Below are positions 1-11,800 of a stretch of 64,000 bases of DNA, one piece after another. Below the pieces are notes generated by a model. It saw only the letters and a list, made by a program, of their open reading frames with translations. It had not been told where the DNA came from and made no database searches. Origin of the DNA: Sophora flavescens (taxonomy: Eukaryota > Streptophyta > Magnoliopsida > Fabales > Fabaceae); assembly GCA_030762895.1 (NCBI GenBank), contig CM061062.1, positions 99,492,874 to 99,556,873 on the forward strand. Direction: 5' to 3'. Each line of letters begins with the position of its first letter. Position 1 is the first letter of the stretch. The position numbers were made by a program, and so were the translations under genes.

Positions 1-168
1 ACGGAAAATAAGTGCATGTAAAAAATACTTTACACTAATATAAACATTTATTCATAATCTAATAATTTTTATTCGAGTACATTGAATATGCAAATATTTT
101 TATTTGTATATTATTCTCATTTAATCATGTGATTTCTGCATTATTTTTTTTATAATATAACAGCAAAC

Positions 169-172
<4 letters not shown>

Positions 173-199
<27 letters not shown>
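173..199. repeat. (TA)n microsatellite
   Basis: Uninterrupted alternating TA run of about 27 bases in AT-rich intergenic DNA. Confidence 0.95.
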
Positions 200-205
<6 letters not shown>

Positions 206-402
206 ATATTTTCTTCTCATTTTCTTTTTGATACGATACTTTCTTTTAATCTTTCTTTCTTTAAAAAAAACTTAAAGTAATTTAATAATATGGTGTGGAA
301 ATAACAAAACCTGATCTTATTCCCCAACACCTATGTTGATATATTTATGCAGATTAGCAAGGTGATGACATTTTTATATTCATGAACAACCTCTTATCAT
401 GT

Positions 403-406
<4 letters not shown>

Positions 407-446
<40 letters not shown>
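407..446. repeat. (TA)n microsatellite
   Basis: Uninterrupted alternating TA run of about 40 bases, the longest simple repeat in the left part of the window. Confidence 0.95.
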
Positions 447-450
<4 letters not shown>

Positions 451-3400
451 CACATTAATATAAATTGTTTAATATTTTATTGAAATACATCAAAATCAAT
501 GTAATTATATATAAGTTTAAAATATGAGAATAAGATTTATTTGTTTATATTTTTATCTGTGTTCAAATTTTCTAAAATTTGAAAGAATTGATAGATAATT
601 ATAATTTAACGGTTAGGTCGATAAAAATTATATTATATAAAAAAATTAGTCTGGCGTAAGAGTGTCAAGTATTACATCGATGTAAGTTGATCATTCCTAT
701 TAATAACATATAATATTCTTTATGTTTAAGTTAATTTATCAGATTATTTTTTTATATATCTATGAACGGGTCGGATTCGAATAAAGCGAAAGATCCTGTC
801 AATTAAGATGTCAGACCGGCTAGTGTCACGGCAAACGCATCCCAACTCTCGTCCCTTGAACACCACTGAAACGGTTTAACATGGATACGATCAACTTAAT
901 TAGATTGGGCCACATGTTTTCCAATAGAATTAGATGATTCAGTCCAATTCATGAAATTAAACAATATATATATAATTGCATATGGATAAAATCTAATTGG
1001 GAAAGATCGGTCATTTAATGTCATCCGGTATCTCAAAAGATTAGTCGTTGCACACAGAAGATATCCTGAGAAAAAAAACAATATATATAATCAATGTCTT
1101 TTCCATTAAATAAGATTGGTTATATAAATTAAATAATGCATCATTTTTTAAAAAAAGTATGGAGAATAGGAGTTGAATCTCATATTTGATTTTTAAAAAA
1201 AATTTATAGTGGGAAGAGGAGATGAGGTATGTGAAATTAGGTTTATAAATGGGTGACAACAGTTTTTTTGGGTCATATAAATAAACAAACAACCACACCT
1301 AATTTTTTCAAGAGCACTTGAATAAGATGATACGGATTTCTTCTACCTTGATCAAGGTCTCGAGTTTGAATATTATCCCAAGAATGCAGCAGCCTTAAAC
1401 TATCAAAGAAGAGCTTTGTCGCCCTTGTTGCAAACCAATGTACTACCCGTACAGCTTCTTAACATTCATTGATTGCAAATATTGAGTAGATGCCAGCAAA
1501 ATCATAAATTGTGGAGTCACCCTCCTCTCATATCATATATGCATAAATAGCCACGAGAAAGTTTGAAACACATATAGTACAAACTTCTGCATTTTATAGA
1601 AACCCATACCTAGTGAATGAGAACACGCCCATTATTAGTTGAAACATCAAGTAATGTCCATTAGCATATACCAGCGTCTGCCAGGGAGAGTTCGGCCCTA
1701 GGCCACGTGCGAAGGGAATTTTCTTCACATACACGTACAGGAAGAAAAGATATGCTTTTTCATGTCATTCACCTTCAACTATTCAAAGCAACATAACACC
1801 AAACTAATTGTAAAAGCCATAGCTTTTGTCTCGCGCACAAGTGGCAAAAAACACGTTGGAAATTTTGCAAAAACACATTTGTTCTGCAAAAGTTATAGTA
1901 GCCCTTCATAATTCGGTTTCTGAAGCCAACATATGTAGTCTGTCTTCTCTTCATGGACGATCACTTATATAAGTACACGTAATTTGCTAACACAGTGTGT
2001 GTATAAATTATGGTATGAACTGAAAAAGTGGTGACTGTCAAGCGTGTGGCTGGGACATTGCCCATTGATATACTGTGTTTCCCAAATCGTATATAGCGTG
2101 GACCATCATTGGTAGCAACTTTACAAGTACACAGAATGTATCAGAAACCCAATGTTTGTGGGTTGATATGCATATGGGATTTTCAATTATTCATTAACAG
2201 GAATTGCTGTTAATTAGGGTTGTTAGTTGATACCTAATTTAGATAATATCTTTATTTTACAAATTATAAACTGACTAGCATGCAACGGTCGATCAAGATA
2301 GTTGGTGAAATTTATTATATTATGTTAAATTATGATTAGCATTTCTATTGCTGTTGTGATATTTTTTTTACACTAAGGATATCCTAGATCATCGAAGTAT
2401 GTTTTACCTCTTCCAATAAAACATTTTCTATACATACGATAAAAGTTGAACCCTTGATATTATGCTTAAAGAATCTAGCTATCAAACAACTATAACGGGC
2501 GTTGTTGGTTGTTATGATATTTATCAATGCTATATTAACTAATTTAAGAATATTAGCTTATTACTCTTTCTCTTGATCTATATAATGAACTCGTTTTCTT
2601 TTCTTTTATATATCTTGCTTGCCCGACATCAAAAGAAAGTAGGGAGAGTGTACGCGAAGAAGTAATGTGGTATGGGGGCTTCGATTTTATTATACCCCAA
2701 AATCTACTATTCTAAATTGATAGTCCACAAACTCGGTGGGACATACATTAGACAATAGAACTTTGAAATTGGAAGACGTGGGGCAAAGGATCCAGCTTCA
2801 GATTTATAAATGGTTCCATACTTTAGCGGTCGGCTTCGCTGGGATAACAATAACATCAAGGTAAGCCTATAATTTACATAAGTGGATCCCACAAAATTTT
2901 TGGATTTGTAAATTTATTAATCAGATGATATGATCACATGTCAGATCGCAATAAAATAAAGCTGAAATATTTTACAGCGAAACATTCAAACCACTCAATA
3001 CTTTGTTCATATATTTTCTATTTAAAACTTTCGAATTTATTTTTAAAAAAAAAAATCGAATTTATATAAACTTATATATGACCGCATAAGTCGATCGGAG
3101 ATATTCTTTTAGCTTTATTCATCGTATATTTCAATTCGATAAACTCATTTGATCAATATTAATATTTTGTATAAAAATTATCCACATGCACATCTCAAAA
3201 TGATCAAATTAAAGAGTTTAATTGATGTGCATTACGAGTATAAAAAAATTTATATCATCAAACAATCATATATTACAATATGATCACTTGTTGTTATTTA
3301 GGTGTAGACTATATGAATAATTTCTTATTTTCTATTTCATATTCTAATTTTACCTTTTTTTTAAGAATATTATAATTTTACCTATACATATGATTTTAAG

Positions 3401-5358
3401 GCATATACCAATGTAATAGGATATCTTATGTCGATGTTGTGTGTGTATTTTTCATGAAGCCCCTTAACTGCTGGAGTTATTGATCACAAAGATGACCTTC
3501 ATGGCCATCGTGGATTCTGATTCCTGAGGTAGCTCAGACAATGATGCACTTGACCTTCACAATTTGATCAATAAATTTTGGCATGCATATCTTGATTGTG
3601 ACAGACATTTCTTACATATATAACAGTGCCAAGCCAATACCAGACAACCTTTTCATGCCCCTGTGGTCCTGTGGCTGTGGATTTACAAAGAACATCTAAT
3701 GAAAACCCCCCATACATACATCTGCAGATGTTGTTGATCAGTGTGCTCTTCCTCCCGATTCCCATATAGAATCTTCATTCTTGTAGATTTCCACACTTAC
3801 GTGTACCAACCAACCTTAATGGAATCATGTGCAAAATTAAGCAACAAATTAAAAGATGGAAAATGTTTGCTTTTGATGTCTTGTAATAATTTCATTGGTC
3901 AGCAATAATTTCGTACGGATTCGTTTAAGAAGCTTTCATATTGGATTATGAAAAGGTTTTGGTTTGGATTATGCCTGTATTTGGTTTTTTTTTTTTTTTG
4001 GCCGGTGTATTTGGTAATTAGCATGTGAAAGTGTTTTGGGGAGAAACTAATTTTAGACGTCAACTCAGTGCATGTGTATTGAAGAAACCCTTCTTTAACA
4101 ATATCACGTTATCAGATCAGAAGAAGAAACTCATCTAATTCTCTGGTCTCAAAAAAATTTAAACCACTCACACACGTGCAAACAGATATACTGATTCAGA
4201 TTATATTCTGATATAAGAATTTCAATTCTCTTTAATTAAAACGAAAGAAGATATATATGGGGTTCACTAGACAACCTAGCTAATTAATATTAATTTAGGA
4301 AATGAGCAAGAGATCTTAGCAAGTAGGTTGAAACTCAACATCTAGTAGGTCCTTAATAATTAAGGATGACGACGGCGACCCACTAGATTATCATGCATCT
4401 CTTTTTTTTTTTTGTCATATTTTTCCTTCCATATTTTTTTTGTCATATTGAGAAAATATATGCGCAATATCTTTAATCCTTGTTAATATCACAATGCAAC
4501 AAACTATACGGGTAAAAGAAGTAATGAAAAAAAAAGGGTAATGAATCCGGCATGAAGATTAAGAGGATTATGAAAATGAAATATGTATCCTAGTAAAAGC
4601 TAAAAGATTTTTTATTGACAATCTCAAAATAGAATAATACTTTAATTAGAGAGATTTAATTTAAAAAAATTATATTATTCTAAAAATTTATGAGTGGTGA
4701 CACCTACCTCATAGGAACTCTAGGAGCCTCCACTCAAGTTAAAGTATATATAAGGAAAAGTTATTATTTATAGCATGTTAGGTAAAAAATGGAGAGAAAG
4801 AATTTATATATCAATTTTATTTGTAAAATAATATTAAAACATTCACAAATTCTTTATTTCTATTTTACACTCATACTGAACTAAACTCTTGGTATCTATG
4901 CTATGCTTAAGTCTTATCTTTCAAAGAAACTAAAAAATAATGCCAATAAAACATATATTAAAGAATTTTGGATCCAAATTGATGAATATATTTGGATATT
5001 TTTATCTATATTGGGATATTTAAATATTTATCATACATAAATATTATGTATTTTATAATATTTTAATATTTAATATTTATACATATTTTAATATTTTAAT
5101 TTTAATATTTTGGGATACGAATCACACGATCCAAAACGGAACCAATTCATTTTGAGTTTGATTTGGTTTGAATTTTCTAAAAAGTAATTTAATCTAGAAC
5201 CGAACCAATCAAGCAATAGACAATAAGGCAATATTTTCCTTTTTAAAATGAATAAAATTCTTTTATAAAAGGAATCAGGGAGTGGAAAAAAAGGTGGGTG
5301 GGAGAGGATAAGGTGAGAGGTGCATTGGCTGTGGAGATGGATAGCACTTTTTTAATGA

Positions 5359-5715
5359 ATGTTTTTGCATTCATCAACAGCTACCCTTTCATTGTCGTAC
5401 ACTCTCGTAATTTCTTTCCTGGTCACTTTTCTTTGTTTCTCGGGCTTGGTGAGTGAGTGCAAAGAAAGAAAGGGAGAGGTGTGGAAAGGAAAAGGTAGAA
5501 AATGTCAAAAAAGCAACAGCTCATGGCTTAGATTTGAGGGACCCGCTAAATTCCTCTACAAGGATTTCCTAGTTTCTCTTTTTGACGCGATGCCTTTCCT
5601 TTGCTTCAAATTGGATGGGATGGGACTCCACCGTCATCCCACTCACTCTCTTGAATTATCACTCTCCTTCACCTACTGCCCTTGCTCGGAGCCATTCTTT
5701 CAGGATTCTAGTTAA
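5359..5715 (+). CDS. Doubtful 118-codon ORF, possible secreted peptide
   Basis: The frame lies in a patch (about 5,280-5,720) that is less AT-rich than its surroundings. The predicted product starts with a hydrophobic stretch (residues about 10-32, rich in L, S, V and F) that would fit a signal peptide. A basic K/R/E-rich segment follows (residues 34-53), with scattered cysteines. I recognise no family. The ATG lies 11 bases after a TTTTTTA run. There is no evidence of introns or of a conserved domain. Chance ORF, leader of a non-coding RNA and real small gene all remain possible; chance is most likely. Confidence 0.15.
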   Translation: MFLHSSTATLSLSYTLVISFLVTFLCFSGLVSECKERKGEVWKGKGRKCQKSNSSWLRFEGPAKFLYKDFLVSLFDAMPFLCFKLDGMGLHRHPTHSLELSLSFTYCPCSEPFFQDSS

Positions 5716-5853
5716 GACTTATTGAGACAACTACGTATCCATGTTATAAGAATTATGGCCTGTCCCAATATTCTCACTATTTTGGATATGAAAGCAAAAC
5801 CGTGTGCGGACCTTTCTTATCAAATTTATCCATGAATTCAACACAACTTATGC

Positions 5854-6032
5854 TTTCAGAGTTCGCGTGAGTGGTTAATGACCTCTCGTCCCTTAATTAA
5901 GATCTCGGATTCGAACATTCTCAGTTGGGAGGAATGCCACCCATCGAGGTATCGAACAAACTCCCGCTGGAGATTAGTCTCCGTCTCAGGTTGGCGGTGG
6001 GATACTCCTCGAAATAGTTCGGAAAAAAAAAA
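5854..6032 (+). mobile_element. tRNA-derived SINE, full-length copy
   Basis: About 179 bp. It has an A-box-like stretch (GTGAGTGGTTAATGAC at 5,867-5,882) and a B box (GGATTCGAAC at 5,907-5,916) at the spacing of a tRNA-type Pol III promoter. A unique body follows, then an A tail (6,023-6,032). The hexamer TTATGC sits directly before (5,848-5,853) and directly after (6,033-6,038), consistent with a short target-site duplication. No protein is expected. Confidence 0.7.
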
Positions 6033-6289
6033 TTATGCGAGTTTGTTTTTTCCATTAATCGTTTTCCTTAGACGTAGTTATCATATTAACCATTGGGTCA
6101 GAGATGATAATTAAGCAAACATGAATGATTTTTTACAATAAAATGAGGACATCGTATCGTGTTTCCTTTTTTTTGTGTATTTTATAAAAAAAATATATAA
6201 AAAATAAGTGAAAGATCAGGATAAACATATACGATGTATAGAATTCGATGTTCAAATAATATAACTCTTAAATAAAACTTTTTTTTTTT

Positions 6290-6420
6290 TTGAAAATTAT
6301 GATTTTAGGATTCGAATTCACGATGCTACGACTCACATGTATAGCTTTTAGCTTCTCCGGGTGCACAACCCACTTTATTACTATCAATCACTATTGGGTA
6401 ATTTGTAACCGATGCTTTGT
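6290..6420 (+). mobile_element. Partial tRNA-type SINE
   Basis: Contains a B-box-like GGATTCGAATTC followed by a segment ending in an 'ACTTTATTACTATCAATCACTATTGGG'-like tail that resembles the end of the copy at 8,788-8,912. The 5' part with the A box is missing or degenerate. The 5' end is set by a poly-T run. Confidence 0.45.
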
Positions 6421-6555
6421 TTTGATTACAAATATAAAAATATACTTCTTTTATACTGAAATATAAAAAAATACTCAATCTTTTCTAATTTCAAATTTAA
6501 ATATTTTATTTCTAATTTATATTTTTATATTCTACTTAAATTAATTATGTATATA

Positions 6556-7090
6556 GGGTTGGGTTAAGTGCATCATCCATATTTTGCACCACCTACTATC
6601 TCATTCATATGTGGCAAATTTTGGACCAATCAAATTACCACATGAGTTTGATCAAAATTTTAAACTTTCTAGTTGTATTATATTATAATCAAACTATATG
6701 AATACAGTATATTGTAGTATAGTATATGCACTCTTTGTATTCACAAATTTAATCCATATTAAAATAATATTTTTTGATTAAAAAACTGATTATATTGTAA
6801 AATAATATTTTAATATGAATTAAAATAATGTTCGTTGTCAATAATAATTGATAATATAATTAGTTTTTTTAATCACAAAGCATTATTTTAATGAGTTAAA
6901 TTTGTAAATACAAAAAGCACTTATATTATACTACAATATACTGTATTCATATAGTTTGACTACAGTATAATATAACTAGAAAGTTTGAAATTTTGATCAA
7001 CCTATGTGGCAATTTGATTGGCCCAAAATTTGCCCCATAAATGATATAGTGGGTGGTGTAAAATGTGGATGGTGCACCATAATCCAACCC
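6556..7090. mobile_element. Fold-back MITE, about 535 bp
   Basis: The two halves are imperfect inverted copies of each other. The outer ends are GGGTTGGGTTAAGTGCA at left and, in reverse complement, GGGTTGGATTATGGTGCA at right. The inner parts also mirror each other, for example the 'TATATTGTAGTATAGTAT' side against the 'ATACTACAATATACTGTA' side and the 'ACTTTCTAGTTGTATTATAT' side against its complement near 6,970. No coding capacity. No clear target duplication, so the superfamily is not assigned. Confidence 0.75.
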
Positions 7091-7988
7091 ATCATTTATA
7101 AACTCTTCAAAAAAATTATGAAAATGTTTTTGTAAGTGTTCTACTATGGGGAGAATTTTATAGCATCAAAGAACATATATAAACTCTTTTTACACAGATA
7201 TTGCCTTCAACTTACTCGTACTCAACCTATCTCTATCTAATTCGATTCATATTCAAGTTACATCGTGGTTGCAGCTTATCTATGTTACTTCGCTAAACCC
7301 TCAACACAATTTGAGTAATCTACCTGGACCTTTGATCGATCAAATTAACCTATAAGGCTATAATAGCTCTTTCCATAATGGCTGCCAGCAAATTCAAATC
7401 TATATCTCTTATGAACTTAGCTCTTAGACAAAGTGAGTCACATCTCTTATAAGCTCATAGATTTCAACAAACAGATGCGATCAATTGGGAATCAATAAAT
7501 GAAGCCAAAAATACGGTTGTACAGTCTAGCGTGCAACCAAATTAAGGAAAAATAATGCAAATGAAGATAGCTAGCAAAGAGACATTCCATGTAAAGAAAC
7601 TATCTGAAAAACATCACACCCATGATAATCACCAAGTGCCAATAATTTTTTTGAAGATATTGATTGTTGTGCAGATGACGAAAAGGACATGTTATAATTG
7701 AGGGGACCTTTCTACATGCAATAATTTCGAGGATCCTGCGGAATTTGTGACTCTAATATGTCCACTGAGATAGTTTCTTTTCCACTCGTGAGTTCTTGTC
7801 AGGTAGCAAACATAGGTATCAAAATCAAACCACGTTTTATGGCAAATTTTTTATAAAAAAATAATTTTAAATTGAGCAAAAGGTTAGTTCATTCTTTTGT
7901 CGGTTGTGGAGGTAAAGGCTTTTTCAATATCATAAAACTAAACATTACATAAGACTTGGATTTAAGTTTGGTTTATTGATAATGTAGT

Positions 7989-8280
7989 GTGTGTTTGGAT
8001 GAGCGTTAGATAAAAGTGATTTTGAATGTAATTGACTTTGTAAAATTGATTTGGTTAAAATTGAGTTTGTAGTAAAGTGATATTTTGAAAGCAAGTTTGA
8101 TATAAAATTTAGTGTAAATTTTTAACTCAAAAGCTACTTTTTGTAGCTTCTAGTCAAAATCGCTTCTGAAGGTAAAATCAATTTTACCTGTCAATAGCCT
8201 AACATCTCATTTTTACTAAAATCACGTTTGACAGAGGACATAATTAATTCTGGAGGTTTCTAACGTGAAATCAAACACAC
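7989..8280. mobile_element. MITE with GTGTGTTTGG-type termini
   Basis: Left end GTGTGTTTGGATGAGCGTTA. The right end in reverse complement begins GTGTGTTTGATTTCACGTTA, giving inverted termini of about 20 bp. It is about 292 bp long and has no coding capacity. The termini resemble common plant MITE families; a target duplication is not clear. Confidence 0.6.
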
Positions 8281-8787
8281 GCGTAATCTCTTTATATTAT
8301 AATCACTTAGGGCCCATTTGTTATAAGCTAAAAAAAAGTATTTTTGACATTTAATAATTTAGAGATTAATTTTTAGATATTAATTTTTAATAAAACAGAT
8401 GTTATTTTGTATTTGTTTACAATCATAAAAGTCATTTTAAAAAAAATCAACTTTTGCAACTGATTTTTTGCAAAAGCTAATGAAAGTATTGTTTTTTATT
8501 TTAACCATAAAAATAATAATAAAAAACATTTTTATGAAAAGTTTAAACAAATACAAACAAAATAATTAAAAATAATTTTTATTTTAAAAAGTAATTTTTT
8601 CACCAAATAAGGTGTAACAAAAGTCACCTTAATTATTAAAGAGTTTGATTGTTACAACTGCTATTTTTAATATGATGATAAACTAAATATTTTGGTAGAG
8701 GATGATAAATTAAATTTAAACAAAAAAAAATTGATCTTTAATCGGGTGCCCTCACATACTAGATGTGAGACTACTTCTTGAACAAAA

Positions 8788-8912
8788 TGTGGTGGTTAAG
8801 TAAAGCCCCTCCCAAAGTGATAATTTCAAGATTCGAATCTCTGGTTTATAGGTACAGTTTGTCTAGAGGCGCGATCCATTTTACTACGACCAAACACTAT
8901 TAGGTTTAACAA
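8788..8912 (+). mobile_element. tRNA-derived SINE (related to 6,290 copy)
   Basis: A-box-like GTGGTGGTTAAGTAAAGCCC is followed about 40 bases later by the B box AAGATTCGAATCTCT, as expected of a tRNA-type Pol III promoter. The segment after the B box ends in CAAACACTATTAGG, similar to the end of the partial copy near 6,400. No poly-A tail is seen; it runs into AT-rich DNA. Confidence 0.55.
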
Positions 8913-9837
8913 TTTTTTAAAAATTTATTATCCATGTCAAAACATTAACATTCATTTCTCAACTATTTCCATAAATGTGATTGAATACTAACAATAATCA
9001 AGTCACTTGAAAATTTAAAGAGTAAATTTTCAATTTGATCTATAAAAAACATTCAAAATATAAATTTGGTCTTAAAGGAATAGTGGCATTAAAAAACTTC
9101 TTAAATTATAATTGTTTTAGAAAATTAACATTTGTTTAATTTTATAAAATAATTTAATCGTATCATTAGTGTAGAGGAATCTTTCACTTTGCTATTGGTT
9201 ACTTTTATTTTAATTAATGAGAGAACAAAACAATAATAACTAATTATGTGCTAAAATCAGTGAATGCTAGTATAAACTTTTATACTAATAGTAGATATCA
9301 AACTGAACTATTTAGAAATAATAATCTTTAAAGTATTTAAATTTTTAAAAAAATATTTGACAATTAAATTAATTTATAATTTTATGGATCCAGTTGCTAG
9401 AACTAGAAGGAGATTAAAAAAAACTATAGGCAAAATTATTAAGAAAGATTTAGGTACAAATTATTTGTCTATAAATATATGATTTATGATAGGAGAATAA
9501 GATGTGGATAGTTAGAAAGAAATTATAGGTTTAAACTATTGTACCATTACAGCAAGATGATATGAATATTATATGTAAGGATGATTGTTTATAGAGACAA
9601 CCAAATCTTAAGAACCACAAATAGCAAGAGAGAGAAAGGTACAAATGAATTAATATTTTAATTAAAAATAAAAATCAATAAAGATGTGGATCAATTTGTG
9701 AAATTTATTTCTTAAACTTGTAAGAAATATATCATCGAAGTGTAGAGTTAATAATGTAAATAATAGTGATATAACATGATAGGAGCATAAAAAATAAGTT
9801 AAGCAAAAATCCAAGAAGTTTCACTCTTGAAGAAGCT
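8913..9837. other. Intergenic, nothing recognised
   Basis: AT-rich, with stops in all frames; no repeat structure or domain was recognised. Confidence 0.6.
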
Positions 9838-10257
9838 CTACCGTACCGTCCCTAACGTTCCATGATGAGTGCAGTATGACAAAAGAATTAGCAATGGATA
9901 GGTTCCACTCAAGTCAACCCCTCGTTCGATTACCCATCCATGAATTTGGATCCCAAGATGCAGTGATGACACACCAATGAGAGCTGCGAATATAGATACA
10001 GTGTAAGGTTCATATTGCTTCCCAAAGCATTCGGCGAAAAAAGTTGACTGCCTTAACCTCAAGGACATGCATGATGAACATAAGTTGCAAACATTGAGTT
10101 CCAAGAAACAGAGTCTCTCCGAGACATAATTTGTCAAAGATATTTCAAGCATTTACAACGTCAAACATGTCAATAGTGCGTTAAGGACAAACTCATCATT
10201 GGAAAACCCAGAATGAACCACATGGCGATACACCTTCCATGCTCCTTCTAGTTGTTG
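9838..10257 (-). pseudogene. Pentatricopeptide repeat (PPR) gene relic
   Basis: Read on the minus strand, 10,257-10,161 gives an open segment with 'HVVHSGFSNDEFVLNALLT', ending in TAA. A shifted frame (10,152-9,838) continues with a degenerate block and then 'EPYTVSIFAALIGVSSL' and 'LGIQIHGWVIERGVDL'. These are hallmark PLS-class PPR patterns: G..IHG.V...G, and 'DEFVLNALLTMYAKCG'-like positions. In an intact gene these proteins bind organellar RNA for editing, splicing or stability. Here there is a stop after the first repeat, at least one frame change, no start, no E or DYW tail, and only about 140 codons of the several hundred expected. It is best read as a dead fragment. The order of motifs resembles a PPR of the OTP70 type, but that assignment is from memory and uncertain. 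Confidence 0.75.
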
Positions 10258-11521
10258 GAAATAGGGACAATTTCCTTTTCAATTAAAAGAGAGTTAATTT
10301 CCAATTTTTTCAGAAAACAGTGTGCAATATTATTATACTAGTTCAATATATTGTTCTGATTGTTAGTCTCTTATTACTTACTATTACTTACTGTTGATCA
10401 TATACTACTATCAAGAATGTTAACCAGTAACCAAAGTATACTGGTCAAGCATCTATACAAGAAAAACTTTTATTGAGATTTTATTTTATATCTTAAAAAT
10501 TGCTGAACTTAAATTTTCAATGAGTTTTGTTTTTTTTTTCTTTAACCCGTGTTGCTCGTTAGCATAATCCTATTACTAAATCAGTATCCATCGATGTCCA
10601 CTTGACTTCAATGAGTATCGTAAACACTATCGTATTAAAAAAAATGATTTTTCTAACCTATACAACTTGACACATGTTAAGGATAATAATGAAATAAAAA
10701 TATTGTATTGGAAAAAGTATATTTTAAGTTTTTAAGGAATTGAATACACAATTTTGAATATAACATTGTTATTTTTTATTTCTTAACACGTGCAAAGTTG
10801 CACGGTTTAAAAAAATCCTTTAAAAAAAACTTTTGTTAATCTCCTTATAATCGGGTTATTGAAAACTGTTTTTATATAAAATAAATAAATTGGTTTATAA
10901 TTTTTGTTACCTCGGGATAAGTTAGTTCACAATTATATACATGGTATCATTTTATAAATGTTAAATCTCATATAATAGCAAAGTAGTTTTTTTCTCGAAA
11001 CAATTGAATTTATTTGATATAATTTTTATAAATTTAAGGACTAAATTATACATATAAATAATTTTATATTCTAAATATAAGTAAGATATATTTTTATACA
11101 TTAGGTTGCTATTTAATCAAATTATCCAACTTGTAAATTAAGTTTTGTAAATATAGGTACCATATTGAGTTCTAATTTTAGTGCTGACCGTTTTAAATTT
11201 TGCTAATATTTTTTTTTTACACACTTTAGAAATATGTGACACATTGAGCTATCTTCACAATTAACTTGTTTCCAAAAAAAATTAAGTTTTGATGCAATGT
11301 GAATATATAGAAGTTTTTAACACTATTATTGAATTAATTTGATTAAAGCTTCAAAAAAAATTTACTGCTATTTTATTAAAAATATTTCACTCTTACAATA
11401 ATTATATAGAAAATTATAATATAATAAATGTATAATTAATTGATGATATAAAAAATTTACCCTAGAAATTATCAAAATTAAACTCCTTTAAAAATAACTT
11501 TCGAAGCAAACACAACTCTAA
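10258..11521. other. Intergenic, nothing recognised
   Basis: AT-rich, frequent stops, no repeat or domain recognised. The last three bases are the left copy of the TAA target duplication of the following MITE. Confidence 0.6.
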
Positions 11522-11800
11522 GAGCATCTCCAACCAGAGAACCCAATTAGGGCTCCTAACTCTCATTAGTTTTTATTTCAATAGTAAAACTAAACTTGGG
11601 TTCTTAACTTATTTTTAGTGGGTCCATTTTCTCCTTCTTCCCCCCTTTTTCCTTTTTCTTTTTTTAATTATTTTTAATCTAAGAACTTAGTTATGATAGA
11701 AAAACTCGTTTAAGAACCTCACCATGCTCCAACGATAGAATTTTTTAAGAACCGGTCCTTGTGTTAAGAACCCATTTAACAACTATCATTGGAGATGGCC
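11522..11800. mobile_element. Tourist-like MITE (PIF/Harbinger type), 279 bp
   Basis: Starts GAGCATCTCCAACC and ends TTGGAGATGGCC, so the inverted termini share CATCTCCAA. It is flanked on both sides by TAA (11,519-11,521 and 11,801-11,803), the 3-bp target duplication typical of the PIF/Harbinger superfamily. No transposase; a non-autonomous derivative. The interior has inverted 'AAGAACC'/'GGTTCTT' motifs. Confidence 0.85.

Larger units (their letters stand above)
1..5279. other. AT-rich intergenic DNA, no gene seen
   Basis: Long AT-rich stretch with short poly-A and poly-T runs and frequent stops in all frames. The open frames are under 90 codons, with no recognisable domain, no paired splice sites and no conserved motif. 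It includes two TA microsatellites, listed separately. I see nothing here that supports a gene. Confidence 0.7.

Noticed and set aside
1320..1400. B-box-like CGAGTTTGAATATT suggesting a SINE
   Set aside because: No A box at the right spacing and no tail; too degenerate to call.
4029..4052. AAAGTGTTTTGGGGAGAAAC, loosely like miR395
   Set aside because: Several mismatches and no matching opposite arm nearby.
8311..8640. Possible MITE starting GGGCCCATTTGTTATAAGC
   Set aside because: The supposed inverted right end matches only loosely and no duplication is visible.
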